Source of the DNA: Cognatilysobacter tabacisoli
GTDB lineage: Bacteria; Pseudomonadota; Gammaproteobacteria; Xanthomonadales; Xanthomonadaceae
Direction: 5' to 3'
Length of the DNA: 64,000 nt
Assembly: GCF_003586305.1 (NCBI RefSeq)
Contig: NZ_QXJI01000001.1
Coordinates: 868,001-932,000, forward strand
The notes beneath the pieces were generated by a model. The model was not told where the DNA came from and did not search any database. It worked only from the letters and a program-made list of their open reading frames with translations. Below, piece by piece: positions 54,912 to 63,305 of this stretch; the first letter of the stretch is position 1, and every line of letters starts with the position of its first letter. A program made the translations under genes and the position numbers.

Positions 54912-56473
54912 GCCTTCCCCTGAAATGGCAGGGGGCCGAAGAGGCCTCCCCGATCACCCAGATCCTCCCGATCGCATTCGAGGAGTCCAAGCGCCGGACC
55001 CTCGTGCTGGTCACGATCTTCGCCGTCATCGCCCTGCTCGCGCTGGCGATCGGCCTGCTGCTGCCGCAGAAGTTCACCTCGCGCACGACGATCTTCGTCG
55101 AGAACAGCAACATCATCGGCCCGCTGATGGAAGGCCGCGCGGTGCCGACCTCGGTCAGCAACCGCGCCGCGATCACCCGCGAGGTCGCCTTCAGCACCCG
55201 CGTGATGCAGGAGATCCTCAAGGCCGGCGGCTGGGACGAGGCCAACCTCAACCCCGTGCAGCGCGCGCGGCTGGTCGAGGACGTGACCTCGCGCACGCAG
55301 ATCACGACCCCGCGCGAGAACCTGATCCAGATCACCTACTCCGATTCGGACCCGCGCCGGGCCTACCGGGTGACCAAGCGCTTCGCAGACATGGTCATCA
55401 GCGAAAGCCTGGCGACCAAGGAGCGCGAGAGCCAGGAGGCGTTCCGCTTCATCGATTCGCAGGTGCGCCAGTACCACACCAAGCTGACCGACGCGGAGAA
55501 CAAGCTCGAGGCGTATCGCAAGTCCAACCCGGACGCCCGTGCTGGGGTGGAGACCGACGTCAACGCCCGCATCGGCGAACTGCGCCGCCAGGTCGAGACC
55601 TCGCGCATGGAGCTGGGCGATTTCCAGTCGCAGGAGCAGGCGCTGCAGGCGCAGCTGACCGACGAGAACCAGGTGGTGCGCGTGCAAACCCGGACCGGCC
55701 AGCTGCTGGCCCGGCTGGCCGAGCTCGAGGCCGAGCGCGAGCGGCTGCTGATGTCGTTCACCGAACTGCACCCGGACGTGGTGCGCACCCAGCACCAGAT
55801 CGCCGACCTGCAGGACGACCTGCGCCGCGAGGACACGCTGGCGCAGACGCGCGCGCCGAGCGCCGGCTCGCTCGGCACCGACGCCTCGCTGAACCCGCTG
55901 TACGGCCAGCTGCGCAGCCGGCTGGCGGAAGTGCGCAGCAGCGCCGCCGCCACCCGCGCGCGCATCGCCGCCGGCGAGTCGCTGCTGGCGCAGGAGCTGG
56001 CCCGCAGCCGCGGCATCGCGTCGTCGGAGAGCCAGGTGGCCGAACTGACCCGCGACTACGAGGTCAACCGCGACCTCTACCAGGACCTGCTGCGCCGCCG
56101 CGAGAACGCCCGCGTATCGATGAACCTCGACGCCGAGGCGCGCGGCCTGAGCTTCCGCATCGAAGAGCCGGCGTCGGTGCCGGTCCAGGCCAGCGGCCTG
56201 CGCCTGCTGCACGTGGCCGGTGGCGGCCTCGGCCTGGCGGTGCTGGCGCCGATCGCCCTGCTCGGCGCGTTCGTCAAGCTCGACCCGCGCGTGCGCTCGC
56301 CCAAGGCCTTCGACGGCAAGCCGAACCTGCCGCTGCTGACGGTCGTTCCCGCGTACGTGACCCGCAAGGACCGGCAGGTGCAGGTGGGCCGCTGGATGCT
56401 CAGCGCCGGCATGGTCGCGGGCGTGTTCGCGATCTACGGCACCCTCTACCTGCTCAAGCTGGCCAACGCATGA
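54908..56473 (+). CDS. polysaccharide chain-length determinant (Wzz/Wzc N-terminal type)
   Basis: Inner-membrane polysaccharide co-polymerase. 521 residues from GTG 54908, overlapping the preceding stop. First span about 30-52, periplasmic region with long coiled coils (about 160-300: AENKLEAYRKS, ETDVNARIGELRRQVETSRMELGDFQSQEQ; and 320-420), second span about 430-455, and an extra C-terminal span (about 496-516). The segment SFTELHPDVVRTQHQIADL is a family hallmark. The kinase domain is a separate protein, the next gene. The length and order recall the chain-length proteins of XrtA/PEP-CTERM exopolysaccharide loci. Confidence 0.92.
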   Translation: MSLPLKWQGAEEASPITQILPIAFEESKRRTLVLVTIFAVIALLALAIGLLLPQKFTSRTTIFVENSNIIGPLMEGRAVPTSVSNRAAITREVAFSTRVMQEILKAGGWDEANLNPVQRARLVEDVTSRTQITTPRENLIQITYSDSDPRRAYRVTKRFADMVISESLATKERESQEAFRFIDSQVRQYHTKLTDAENKLEAYRKSNPDARAGVETDVNARIGELRRQVETSRMELGDFQSQEQALQAQLTDENQVVRVQTRTGQLLARLAELEAERERLLMSFTELHPDVVRTQHQIADLQDDLRREDTLAQTRAPSAGSLGTDASLNPLYGQLRSRLAEVRSSAAATRARIAAGESLLAQELARSRGIASSESQVAELTRDYEVNRDLYQDLLRRRENARVSMNLDAEARGLSFRIEEPASVPVQASGLRLLHVAGGGLGLAVLAPIALLGAFVKLDPRVRSPKAFDGKPNLPLLTVVPAYVTRKDRQVQVGRWMLSAGMVAGVFAIYGTLYLLKLANA

Positions 56474-57240
56474 CCAAGATCGCCAAAGTCACCGGCGCGG
56501 TGCACGAGATCGACGGCGACGCCTCGCACGGGGTCGTCCGCCGCACCGACGGGCCGCGCGCGCTGTCGCGCATCAACGAACCCAACCCGATGCCGACCGC
56601 CAAGCTCGAGGAGCGGCGGATCATCCACCGCAACGAGTCCGTGCGCGAGCAGGCCAACGCGTTCCGCGAGCTGCGCACCTGCCTGCTCGCACTCGGCGCC
56701 GGCACCAACTTCATCACCCTGGTCGTGCCCGTCGCCGACGGCTGCGGCGGGAGCTTCGTCGCGCGCAACCTGGCCGCGGCGTTCGCGTTCGACGACACCA
56801 AATCGGCGCTGCTGGTCGACTGCGACGTGCGCCAGCCGTCGCAGCACGAGGCGTTCGGCATCGAGGCCAACCAGGGCGGGCTGATCGACTACCTGCGCGA
56901 CGACGCGATCGACGTGCCGAGCATCCTGTACCGCACCGGCGTGCCGGGCCTGCAGCTGATCCCGGCCGGCGAACAGCGCGAGGTCACCGGCGAGGTGTTT
57001 TCGTCGCAGCGCATGCGCTCGATGGTGAAGGCCCTGCACGACCGCTACCCGGACCGCTACCTGATCCTCGACGGCCCCTCGGTGCTGGGCTCGCCCGACG
57101 CGCGGATCCTCGCGGAACTGGCCGACCTGGTCGTGCTGGTGACCGGCTATGGCCAGGTCACGATGGACGCGGTCGACAAGGCGGTCGCGAACTTCGACCC
57201 CTCGAAACTGGCCGGCGTCGTGCTCAACAAGCGTCCGTGA
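56470..57240 (+). CDS. BY-kinase-like protein lacking the P-loop lysine
   Basis: 256 residues from ATG 56470, overlapping the preceding stop (ATGA). Resembles CpsD/Wzc-type tyrosine autokinases: SVREQANAFRELRTCLLAL (57-75), Walker A' ALLVDCDVRQP (113-123), Walker B YLILDGPSVLGSPDARILA (197-215). The Walker A motif is degenerate: where BY-kinases have GxGKS/T, it reads ADGCGGSF (89-96), with Gly in place of the ATP-binding lysine. The usual C-terminal tyrosine cluster is also missing (the last Tyr is 227, and the protein ends LAGVVLNKRP). It may be a pseudokinase that still partners the chain-length protein. Confidence 0.88.
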   Translation: MTKIAKVTGAVHEIDGDASHGVVRRTDGPRALSRINEPNPMPTAKLEERRIIHRNESVREQANAFRELRTCLLALGAGTNFITLVVPVADGCGGSFVARNLAAAFAFDDTKSALLVDCDVRQPSQHEAFGIEANQGGLIDYLRDDAIDVPSILYRTGVPGLQLIPAGEQREVTGEVFSSQRMRSMVKALHDRYPDRYLILDGPSVLGSPDARILAELADLVVLVTGYGQVTMDAVDKAVANFDPSKLAGVVLNKRP

Positions 57241-57265
57241 CTGGACCGACCCAGGGGAAAGGACG

Positions 57266-58567
57266 ATGACCAGGGGACGCAAACGCAGCGCCACGCTCGC
57301 CGTCGCGGTGATGGCGCTGGGCGCCGGCAGCGCGCACGCCGCCCGGTTCGATTACACGGTCGACCTGGGCATCGAGCGCAACGACAACCTCAACCTCAGC
57401 CCCACCGACCCGATCGAGGAAACGATCTACCGGCCGGCGGTCGGCTTCTCGCTGACCGAGGACAGTGACACGCTGCACGCCAACGTCGCCGGGCGCATCG
57501 AATACCGCCATTACGCCGACGGCACCTACGACAGCGGCATCGACGGCACCCTGGCCGGCATCGTCGAGTGGGAGGCGATTCCCGAGCGCCTGACCTTCAC
57601 CGCCGAGGACACGGTCTCGCTGGAGCCGATCGACACGTTCGAGGTCGACAGCCCGGACAACCGCCAGCAGGTGAACGTGTTCTCGATCGGGCCGACGCTG
57701 AATTTCCGCATCGGCGCGGCGCTCGACGGCCAGGTCGAGCTGCGCTTCGTCGACACGAACGCCGAGGTCACCGACGAGTTCAACTCCAGCCGCGTCGACC
57801 TCGCGCTGCGCACCATCCGCCGGCTCGACGCGACCAGCCAGGTGACGCTGAACCTGCGCGGGCAGTCGGTCGACTTCGACGACGAGGTCACCGGCCGCAA
57901 CTACCGTCGCGTCGACCTGTTCGGCAGCTACGCCAAGCGCCTGCACCGGTTCGAGCTGGGCGCGGACGTCGGCTTCTCGCGCATCGACTACACCGACGGC
58001 AACGACGCGCGCTCCGAACCGCTGCTGCGCGGCGAGGTGGCGTGGATTCCCAGCGACAGCCACCGCTTCAACCTGGCGCTGTCCAAGCAGTTCTCCGACG
58101 CGGCCACCGATGCGATGGCGCGGTTGAGCGACGGCATCGCCGCGCCCGGCAGCATCCTGACCGGCGACACGGTCATCAACGCCTCGCCATACGAGGAGCG
58201 CCGCGCGCAGCTGGACTACACGTTCACCTCGACGGTGTTCACCACGTCGGTGGAGACCTACGCCGACGAACTCGACTACGTCGACAGCGACGAGTTCGAC
58301 CAGGAGGGCGTCGGCGGGCGCGCCACGCTGCTGTGGGTCATCAACGAGCGCACCACGGCCGGCGCGTTCGCCGGCGTCGACAAGATCACGTACACCCAGA
58401 TCGACCGCGAGGACGAAGTGCGCCGCTACGGCGTGAGCCTCGGCCGCACCTTCACGCCGCACTGGTCGGCGCGGCTGGAGTTCTCGCGCTACGAGCGCCG
58501 CACCACCGCGCTGGACGGCGACGCGGATCAGAACACCGTGTTTTTCGTCTTCCGCTACACCCGCTGA
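57266..58567 (+). CDS. outer-membrane beta-barrel protein of the exopolysaccharide operon
   Basis: 433 residues with a signal peptide (1-25, cut near AHA-AR) and then almost entirely alternating amphipathic strands, ending with an aromatic-rich final strand NTVFFVFRYTR, the outer-membrane insertion signal. The start FDYTVDLGIERNDNLNLSP is typical of the EpsL-like / PEP-CTERM-system outer-membrane family found behind export, chain-length and kinase genes. It may guide the polymer through the outer membrane or anchor the export complex. ATG 57266 has the ribosome binding site AGGGGAAAGG. Confidence 0.85.
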   Translation: MTRGRKRSATLAVAVMALGAGSAHAARFDYTVDLGIERNDNLNLSPTDPIEETIYRPAVGFSLTEDSDTLHANVAGRIEYRHYADGTYDSGIDGTLAGIVEWEAIPERLTFTAEDTVSLEPIDTFEVDSPDNRQQVNVFSIGPTLNFRIGAALDGQVELRFVDTNAEVTDEFNSSRVDLALRTIRRLDATSQVTLNLRGQSVDFDDEVTGRNYRRVDLFGSYAKRLHRFELGADVGFSRIDYTDGNDARSEPLLRGEVAWIPSDSHRFNLALSKQFSDAATDAMARLSDGIAAPGSILTGDTVINASPYEERRAQLDYTFTSTVFTTSVETYADELDYVDSDEFDQEGVGGRATLLWVINERTTAGAFAGVDKITYTQIDREDEVRRYGVSLGRTFTPHWSARLEFSRYERRTTALDGDADQNTVFFVFRYTR

Positions 58568-58577
58568 GGAACCCGCG

Positions 58578-60422
58578 ATGACCCGCACGCCTGCCGCCCG
58601 CCCCCGCCGCGCCGCCGGCCCCGGGCGCTGGGAATGCGCCTTCCTGCTGTGCACCGTCTCGCTCTCGGCGTCGTGCGGCTACCCGGAAACGTCGACGGCG
58701 CCTGCGCCGACGGCGACGGTCGACGTGCCCGCGCCGAGCGAACAGGCGGCCGAGCCCAGCGGGGACCCGGCCAAGGCCGGCATCCCGATGGACCTGTCCT
58801 ACGTCGACCGCAAGTCCGACGGCTACGCGCGGTTCCGCAGCTGGGTCGACCGCGCAGCCGCCGGCCAGCCGGGCTACGCGTTCGCCGCCAGCGACGCGGC
58901 GCTGATGTACCGGCTCGATCCGAAGCAGAAGTACTGCGACCTGGCGGTGCGCATGGTCGAGGAGCAGGTCAGCACGGCCGAGGGCGTGATCGCCGGCGGC
59001 GGTCGGCCGGCGGTCTCCGGCGATTCCTACCTTGAGGTCGGCCCTTACATCTCCGACTTGGCGATGACGCTCGACACCTGCGGCAAGGACCTGTCGCCCG
59101 AGCAGCGCAAGCGCTGGGGCGCGTATGCCGAGCAGGCGGTCTGGAACGTCTGGCACCACCCGCGCGCATCGTGGGGCGGCCGCCCGCACCCGTGGACCGG
59201 CTGGGCCACCGACAACCCGGGCAACAACTACTACTACAGCTTCCTCGAGGCGACGATGTACTGGGGCCTCGCGAGCGGCAGCCAGACATGGCTCGACGTG
59301 CTGCGCCAGGACAAGCTGCCGCCACTGACGAAGTACTTCGCCGCCCTGCCCGGCGGCGGCAGCCGCGAAGGCACCGGCTACGGCGCCGCGTACATGCGCC
59401 TGTTCCCGCTCTATCGCCTGTGGCGCGACGCGACCGGCACCGACCTGGCCAACGCCAACCCGCACGTCCGGGACTCGATCCGCTACTGGGTGCACGCCAC
59501 CGTGCCGACGCTCGACCGCTTCGCGCCGATCGGCGACCAGTCGCGCAACTCGGTGCCCGAGCTGTTCGACTACCACCGCCGGCTGGTGCTGGAGGCGCGC
59601 TACCTGACGCCGGATCCCGCGGCCAAGGCGGTGGCGTCGTGGTGGCTGGAGAACATCTCGGTGCCGCAGATGACCCAGGGCTTCAACAGCCGCTACGACC
59701 TGCTGCCCACCGGCGACGGCGGCGCCCCGCCGACCGAGCTGCACTACCACTCGCCCGGCACCGGGCACCTGTTCGCGCGCAGCGACTGGGGCAAGGACGC
59801 GATGTGGCTGTCGTTCGTCGCCGGGCCATACGACGAGAGCCACGCGCACCAGGACCAGGGCTCGTTCACGCTGTTCGCGCGCGACTGGCTCGCCGTGACC
59901 GAGAACATCTGGAGCCGCAGCGGCATCAACCAGGCGCCGCAGGTCCACAACGTCGTGCGGTTCGAGCGCGCCGACGGCGACGACAGCCAGTGCCAGGCGC
60001 CACGCGGCGACGTCGTCGTGCACCAGTGCACCGAAACCGTGTCGACGATGTCGGTCACCCCCGGCGCCGCGGGCGCACTGGCCGCGACCGCGGACCTCAC
60101 GCCGGCCTACCGCGGCAATTCCGCCGTGCGGCGGTGGGAGCGCCGCCTCGATTTCGCCGGCCGCAAGCTGACCGTCCGCGACGCGTTCGAGCTCGGCGCC
60201 GGGACCCGCGCCGTGTTCCAGCTCAACGTCCCGACGGAGCCCCAGGTCAGCGGCAACGAGGTCATCTCCGGCCGACTGCGGGTCCGGGTGCTGGAGCCCG
60301 CCAACGCCACGATCCGGGTCCACGACTGGCGCGGACAGGACGCGTCCGAGTTCCAGCGGGGCTGGCGAATCGATGTTTCGGGCGGAAATGCGGGCTATCT
60401 GGTGGAACTGGACGAAAAATAG
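58578..60422 (+). CDS. heparinase II/III-like polysaccharide lyase, first copy
   Basis: 614 residues. The N-terminus has a hydrophobic signal ending LSASC (Cys33), possibly a lipoprotein, then a Pro/Ala linker. An alpha/alpha-toroid domain (about 70-390) carries WTGWATDNPGNNYYYSF, GGGSREGTGYGAAYMRLF and PELFDYHRR, followed by a beta-sandwich domain with ESHAHQDQGSFTLFARDWL (about 415-435), the metal/His region of heparinase II/III-type lyases. It is expected to cleave an acidic polysaccharide by beta-elimination in the envelope. It follows the barrel gene by 10 bp, so it is part of the export operon. The true substrate is probably the polymer made here. Confidence 0.8.
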   Translation: MTRTPAARPRRAAGPGRWECAFLLCTVSLSASCGYPETSTAPAPTATVDVPAPSEQAAEPSGDPAKAGIPMDLSYVDRKSDGYARFRSWVDRAAAGQPGYAFAASDAALMYRLDPKQKYCDLAVRMVEEQVSTAEGVIAGGGRPAVSGDSYLEVGPYISDLAMTLDTCGKDLSPEQRKRWGAYAEQAVWNVWHHPRASWGGRPHPWTGWATDNPGNNYYYSFLEATMYWGLASGSQTWLDVLRQDKLPPLTKYFAALPGGGSREGTGYGAAYMRLFPLYRLWRDATGTDLANANPHVRDSIRYWVHATVPTLDRFAPIGDQSRNSVPELFDYHRRLVLEARYLTPDPAAKAVASWWLENISVPQMTQGFNSRYDLLPTGDGGAPPTELHYHSPGTGHLFARSDWGKDAMWLSFVAGPYDESHAHQDQGSFTLFARDWLAVTENIWSRSGINQAPQVHNVVRFERADGDDSQCQAPRGDVVVHQCTETVSTMSVTPGAAGALAATADLTPAYRGNSAVRRWERRLDFAGRKLTVRDAFELGAGTRAVFQLNVPTEPQVSGNEVISGRLRVRVLEPANATIRVHDWRGQDASEFQRGWRIDVSGGNAGYLVELDEK

Positions 60423-60491
60423 GGTCATTCTCGCGGCACCCCGGTCTATCCCCCACCCGGCGGTCCGGTCTCCGGGCCCCAGGAGACCCCG

Positions 60492-62480
60492 ATGCCAGCA
60501 CCCGTTTTGCGTCGTTCCGCGCGCGCGGCCGCCCTCCCGTTCGGCCTGATGCTCCTCACCCTCGCCGCGCTGGCCAGCGCCGGCATGGTCCGACTCCCTG
60601 GATTCGCCCCGGCCGAGCGCTGGCTGCCGCAGCGCTCGCCGCTTGCGGTAGGTGTCCCGTCAGCGTGGGCGTCGACCCCCGCCGCGACCCGTGACGCCGC
60701 CCCCGGCACCACCGGCACAGGCTGGCTGGATCGCTGGATTCCCAATCGCCTCGCGGCCAAGTGGCGCAGCGCCGAGGCCCGCGCGGGACGCGGCTCCACC
60801 GGTTCAGCGCCTCCGGCGCCCGCGGTCCCGCCGACTCCCCCGGCGGCGCCCGCGCCGGAGCCGACGTCCCGCCCGCAGCTGGCCGGCATCCTGCTGGACG
60901 TCAGCTATGTCGACCGTGGCTCCACCGCGTTCACCCGGTTCAAGACCTCCGTCGACAACGCCGTCGCCGGTCGCCCGACCTACGGCTTCGAGGCCACCGA
61001 CGCGGCGATGATGTACCTCCTGTCCGGCGGCCTGCAGTACTGCGACCTCGCCGTGCGGATGGTCGAGCAGCAGGTCGCCGACGCCGAAGCACGGATCGCG
61101 TCGGGGCAGAACCCGGCGGTGGCCGGCGACTCCTACCTGGAGGTCGGCGACAAAATCTCCGACCTGGCGCTGACGCTCGACGTCTGCGCGTTCCGCACCA
61201 CCGCCACCCAGCAGCAGCGTTGGCTCGCGTACGCCGAGCAGGCGGTGTGGAACGTCTGGAACCCGAGCCAGGCGCGCTGGGGCAACCGATCGGCCCCGTG
61301 GTCGGGCTGGTCTATCAACAACCCGGGCAACAACTACCACTACAGCTTCCTGACCGCGACGGCGTACCTGGGCCTGACCTTCGGCCGCAACCCGACCTGG
61401 CTCAACTACCTCGACGCGCAGAAGTGGCCTCCGCTGCGGTCGTACTACGCGGGCCTGCCCGGAGGTGGCAGCCGCGAGGGCACCGGCTACGGCACCGCGC
61501 AGATGCGCCTGTTCACCCTCTACCGGGTGTGGCGCGATGCGACCGGCGTCGACCTCGGCAACGCCAGCTCGCACCTGACCGACACGATCCACTACTGGAC
61601 CCACGCGACGGTGCCGACGCTGAACCGCTTCGCCCCGTTCGGCGACCAGTCGCGCAACTCCAACCCCGAGCTGTTCGACTACCACCGGCGGCTGATGCTC
61701 GAGGCGCGCGCGATCACCACCGACGCGCGGGCGAAGGAAATCGCCTCGTGGTGGCTCAACAACATCTCGGTCCGTCAGATGTCGTCGGCGTTCAACTTCC
61801 GCCACGACCTGCTGCCGGCCGGCACCGGCGGCACGCCGCCGACCGACCTGACCTACCACGCGACCGGCACCGGCCATCTGTTTTCGCGCACCGGCTGGGA
61901 CACCGCGGCGATGTGGGTGGCCTTCACCGCCGGCCCGTACGTCGAAAGCCACGCCCACCAGGACCAGGGTTCGTTCACGCTGTTCGCCGGCGACTGGCTG
62001 GCGGTCACGTCGAACATCTGGAGCGCGAGCGGCATCGAGCAGTCGACCGACATGCACAACTTGGTGCGCTTCGAACGCAGCGGCTCGATCGTGCCGCAGC
62101 GCGAGGGCACGACGTCGTCGATGACGGTGACCCGCGGCGCCGGCGGCGCGTTCACCGCGAACGCGAACCTCACCCCGGCCTACGGCACCAGCAGCCCGCC
62201 GGTCAGTTCGTGGACGCGGCAGCTGCAGTTCGGCAACCGCCGGCTGACGGTCACCGACAGCTTCGCGCTGAACTCGGGCGTGACCGCGATCCACCAGACC
62301 CATTCGCCGACCGCCCCGACCGTCAACGCCGCGGCGCGCGAGGTGACCACGCAGCGGATGCGGATGCGGGTGCTGTCGCCGGCGAACGCGACGATCTCGT
62401 CGGTCTCTGTGCAGGGCCGCTACCGGATCGAGGTGCGCGGCGGCACCACCGGCTATCAGGTCGAGTACAGCGAGCTCTGA
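60492..62480 (+). CDS. heparinase II/III-like polysaccharide lyase, second copy
   Basis: 662 residues, a tandem paralogue of the preceding gene: the same blocks recur in order (DVSYVDRGS, CDLAVRMVEQQV, GDSYLEVG, WSINNPGNNYHYSF, GGGSREGTGYGTAQMRLF, ESHAHQDQGSFTLFAGDWL). It differs at the N-terminus, which has an uncleaved-looking span (about 11-32) and a longer Pro/Ala-rich stalk (to about 130), suggesting anchoring in the inner membrane. By eye well over half of the residues in the catalytic region match. The 69-bp gap contains no promoter I can identify. Together the pair could trim or release the nascent polymer. Confidence 0.8.
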   Translation: MPAPVLRRSARAAALPFGLMLLTLAALASAGMVRLPGFAPAERWLPQRSPLAVGVPSAWASTPAATRDAAPGTTGTGWLDRWIPNRLAAKWRSAEARAGRGSTGSAPPAPAVPPTPPAAPAPEPTSRPQLAGILLDVSYVDRGSTAFTRFKTSVDNAVAGRPTYGFEATDAAMMYLLSGGLQYCDLAVRMVEQQVADAEARIASGQNPAVAGDSYLEVGDKISDLALTLDVCAFRTTATQQQRWLAYAEQAVWNVWNPSQARWGNRSAPWSGWSINNPGNNYHYSFLTATAYLGLTFGRNPTWLNYLDAQKWPPLRSYYAGLPGGGSREGTGYGTAQMRLFTLYRVWRDATGVDLGNASSHLTDTIHYWTHATVPTLNRFAPFGDQSRNSNPELFDYHRRLMLEARAITTDARAKEIASWWLNNISVRQMSSAFNFRHDLLPAGTGGTPPTDLTYHATGTGHLFSRTGWDTAAMWVAFTAGPYVESHAHQDQGSFTLFAGDWLAVTSNIWSASGIEQSTDMHNLVRFERSGSIVPQREGTTSSMTVTRGAGGAFTANANLTPAYGTSSPPVSSWTRQLQFGNRRLTVTDSFALNSGVTAIHQTHSPTAPTVNAAAREVTTQRMRMRVLSPANATISSVSVQGRYRIEVRGGTTGYQVEYSEL

Positions 62481-62516
62481 CCGCGACGCGCGGCGCCCGC
62501 CAGCGGGCCCGCGCCG

Positions 62517-63305
62517 CTACTGGCGCTTGGCCAGCGCGTTGCCGGCGTACTGGGTGAAGTACCAGGCCGCGAGCGGCCACGACAGGCCCTCGACGTTGCG
62601 GTAGATGTGCCACTGCCAGCGCGCCGCCTTCAGCTTGTCGGACGACAGCGAGCCGCTGCGCACGAGGTACCACGCCAGCGGCTCGTCGCTGGCGCACAGG
62701 GCGCGGCCGGCGCGGCGGACGAGGTCCAGCCAGAACACGTAGTCCTCGTGGCCGACGCGCTGGAAGCGCGCCTCGCCGAGCGAGCGGTCGTACAGGCCGG
62801 TCAGGTTGCCGATGCGGTTGCTGCGCAGCATGGCCGCGTGGTCGACCGACGCTGGAGGACGCACCGTCGACAGCACGTGGCCGGACTCGTCGACGCGCTG
62901 GTACGCGGCGTAGCTGATCATCCCGCCGGTCTCCCGCAGGTGCGCGAGCTGGATGGCGACCTTGCGCGGGTGCCACCAGTCGTCGCTGTCGCAGAACGCC
63001 ACGTGGGTGCCGGTTGCCGCCTCGATCCCGGCGTTGCGCGCGGCGGCGACGCCGCCGTTGCGCGGCTGGCGGATTACGACCACGCGCGGGTCGAGCGCGG
63101 CATAGCACTCGGCGATCGCGACGGAGTCGTCGCGCGAGCCGTCGTCGACGGCGAGCAGCTCGACGTCCTCGTGGCTCTGCGCGAGCACCGACTCGATCGA
63201 GCGGCGCATCGTCGCCGCGGCGTTGTAGACCGGCATCACCACGCTGACGCGCTCGCTGCCGGGGCGACCGTGCCGCGGAACGAACGCGTCGGACATGCGG
63301 TTCAT
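62517..63305 (-). CDS. family 2 glycosyltransferase
   Basis: 262 residues from ATG 63305, overlapping the stop of the upstream gene (ATGA). The GT-A fold begins VSVVMPVYNAAATMRRSIESVLAQS (20-44), with VDDGSRDDS (about 55-63) and the metal-binding CDSDDWW (near 104). The acceptor side contains GHEDYVFWLDLVRRAG, where ED is the usual catalytic base. No membrane span, so it is a soluble or peripheral enzyme that adds one sugar to the lipid-linked repeat. ATG 63296 is an alternative start. Confidence 0.92.
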   Translation of the reverse strand: MNRMSDAFVPRHGRPGSERVSVVMPVYNAAATMRRSIESVLAQSHEDVELLAVDDGSRDDSVAIAECYAALDPRVVVIRQPRNGGVAAARNAGIEAATGTHVAFCDSDDWWHPRKVAIQLAHLRETGGMISYAAYQRVDESGHVLSTVRPPASVDHAAMLRSNRIGNLTGLYDRSLGEARFQRVGHEDYVFWLDLVRRAGRALCASDEPLAWYLVRSGSLSSDKLKAARWQWHIYRNVEGLSWPLAAWYFTQYAGNALAKRQ

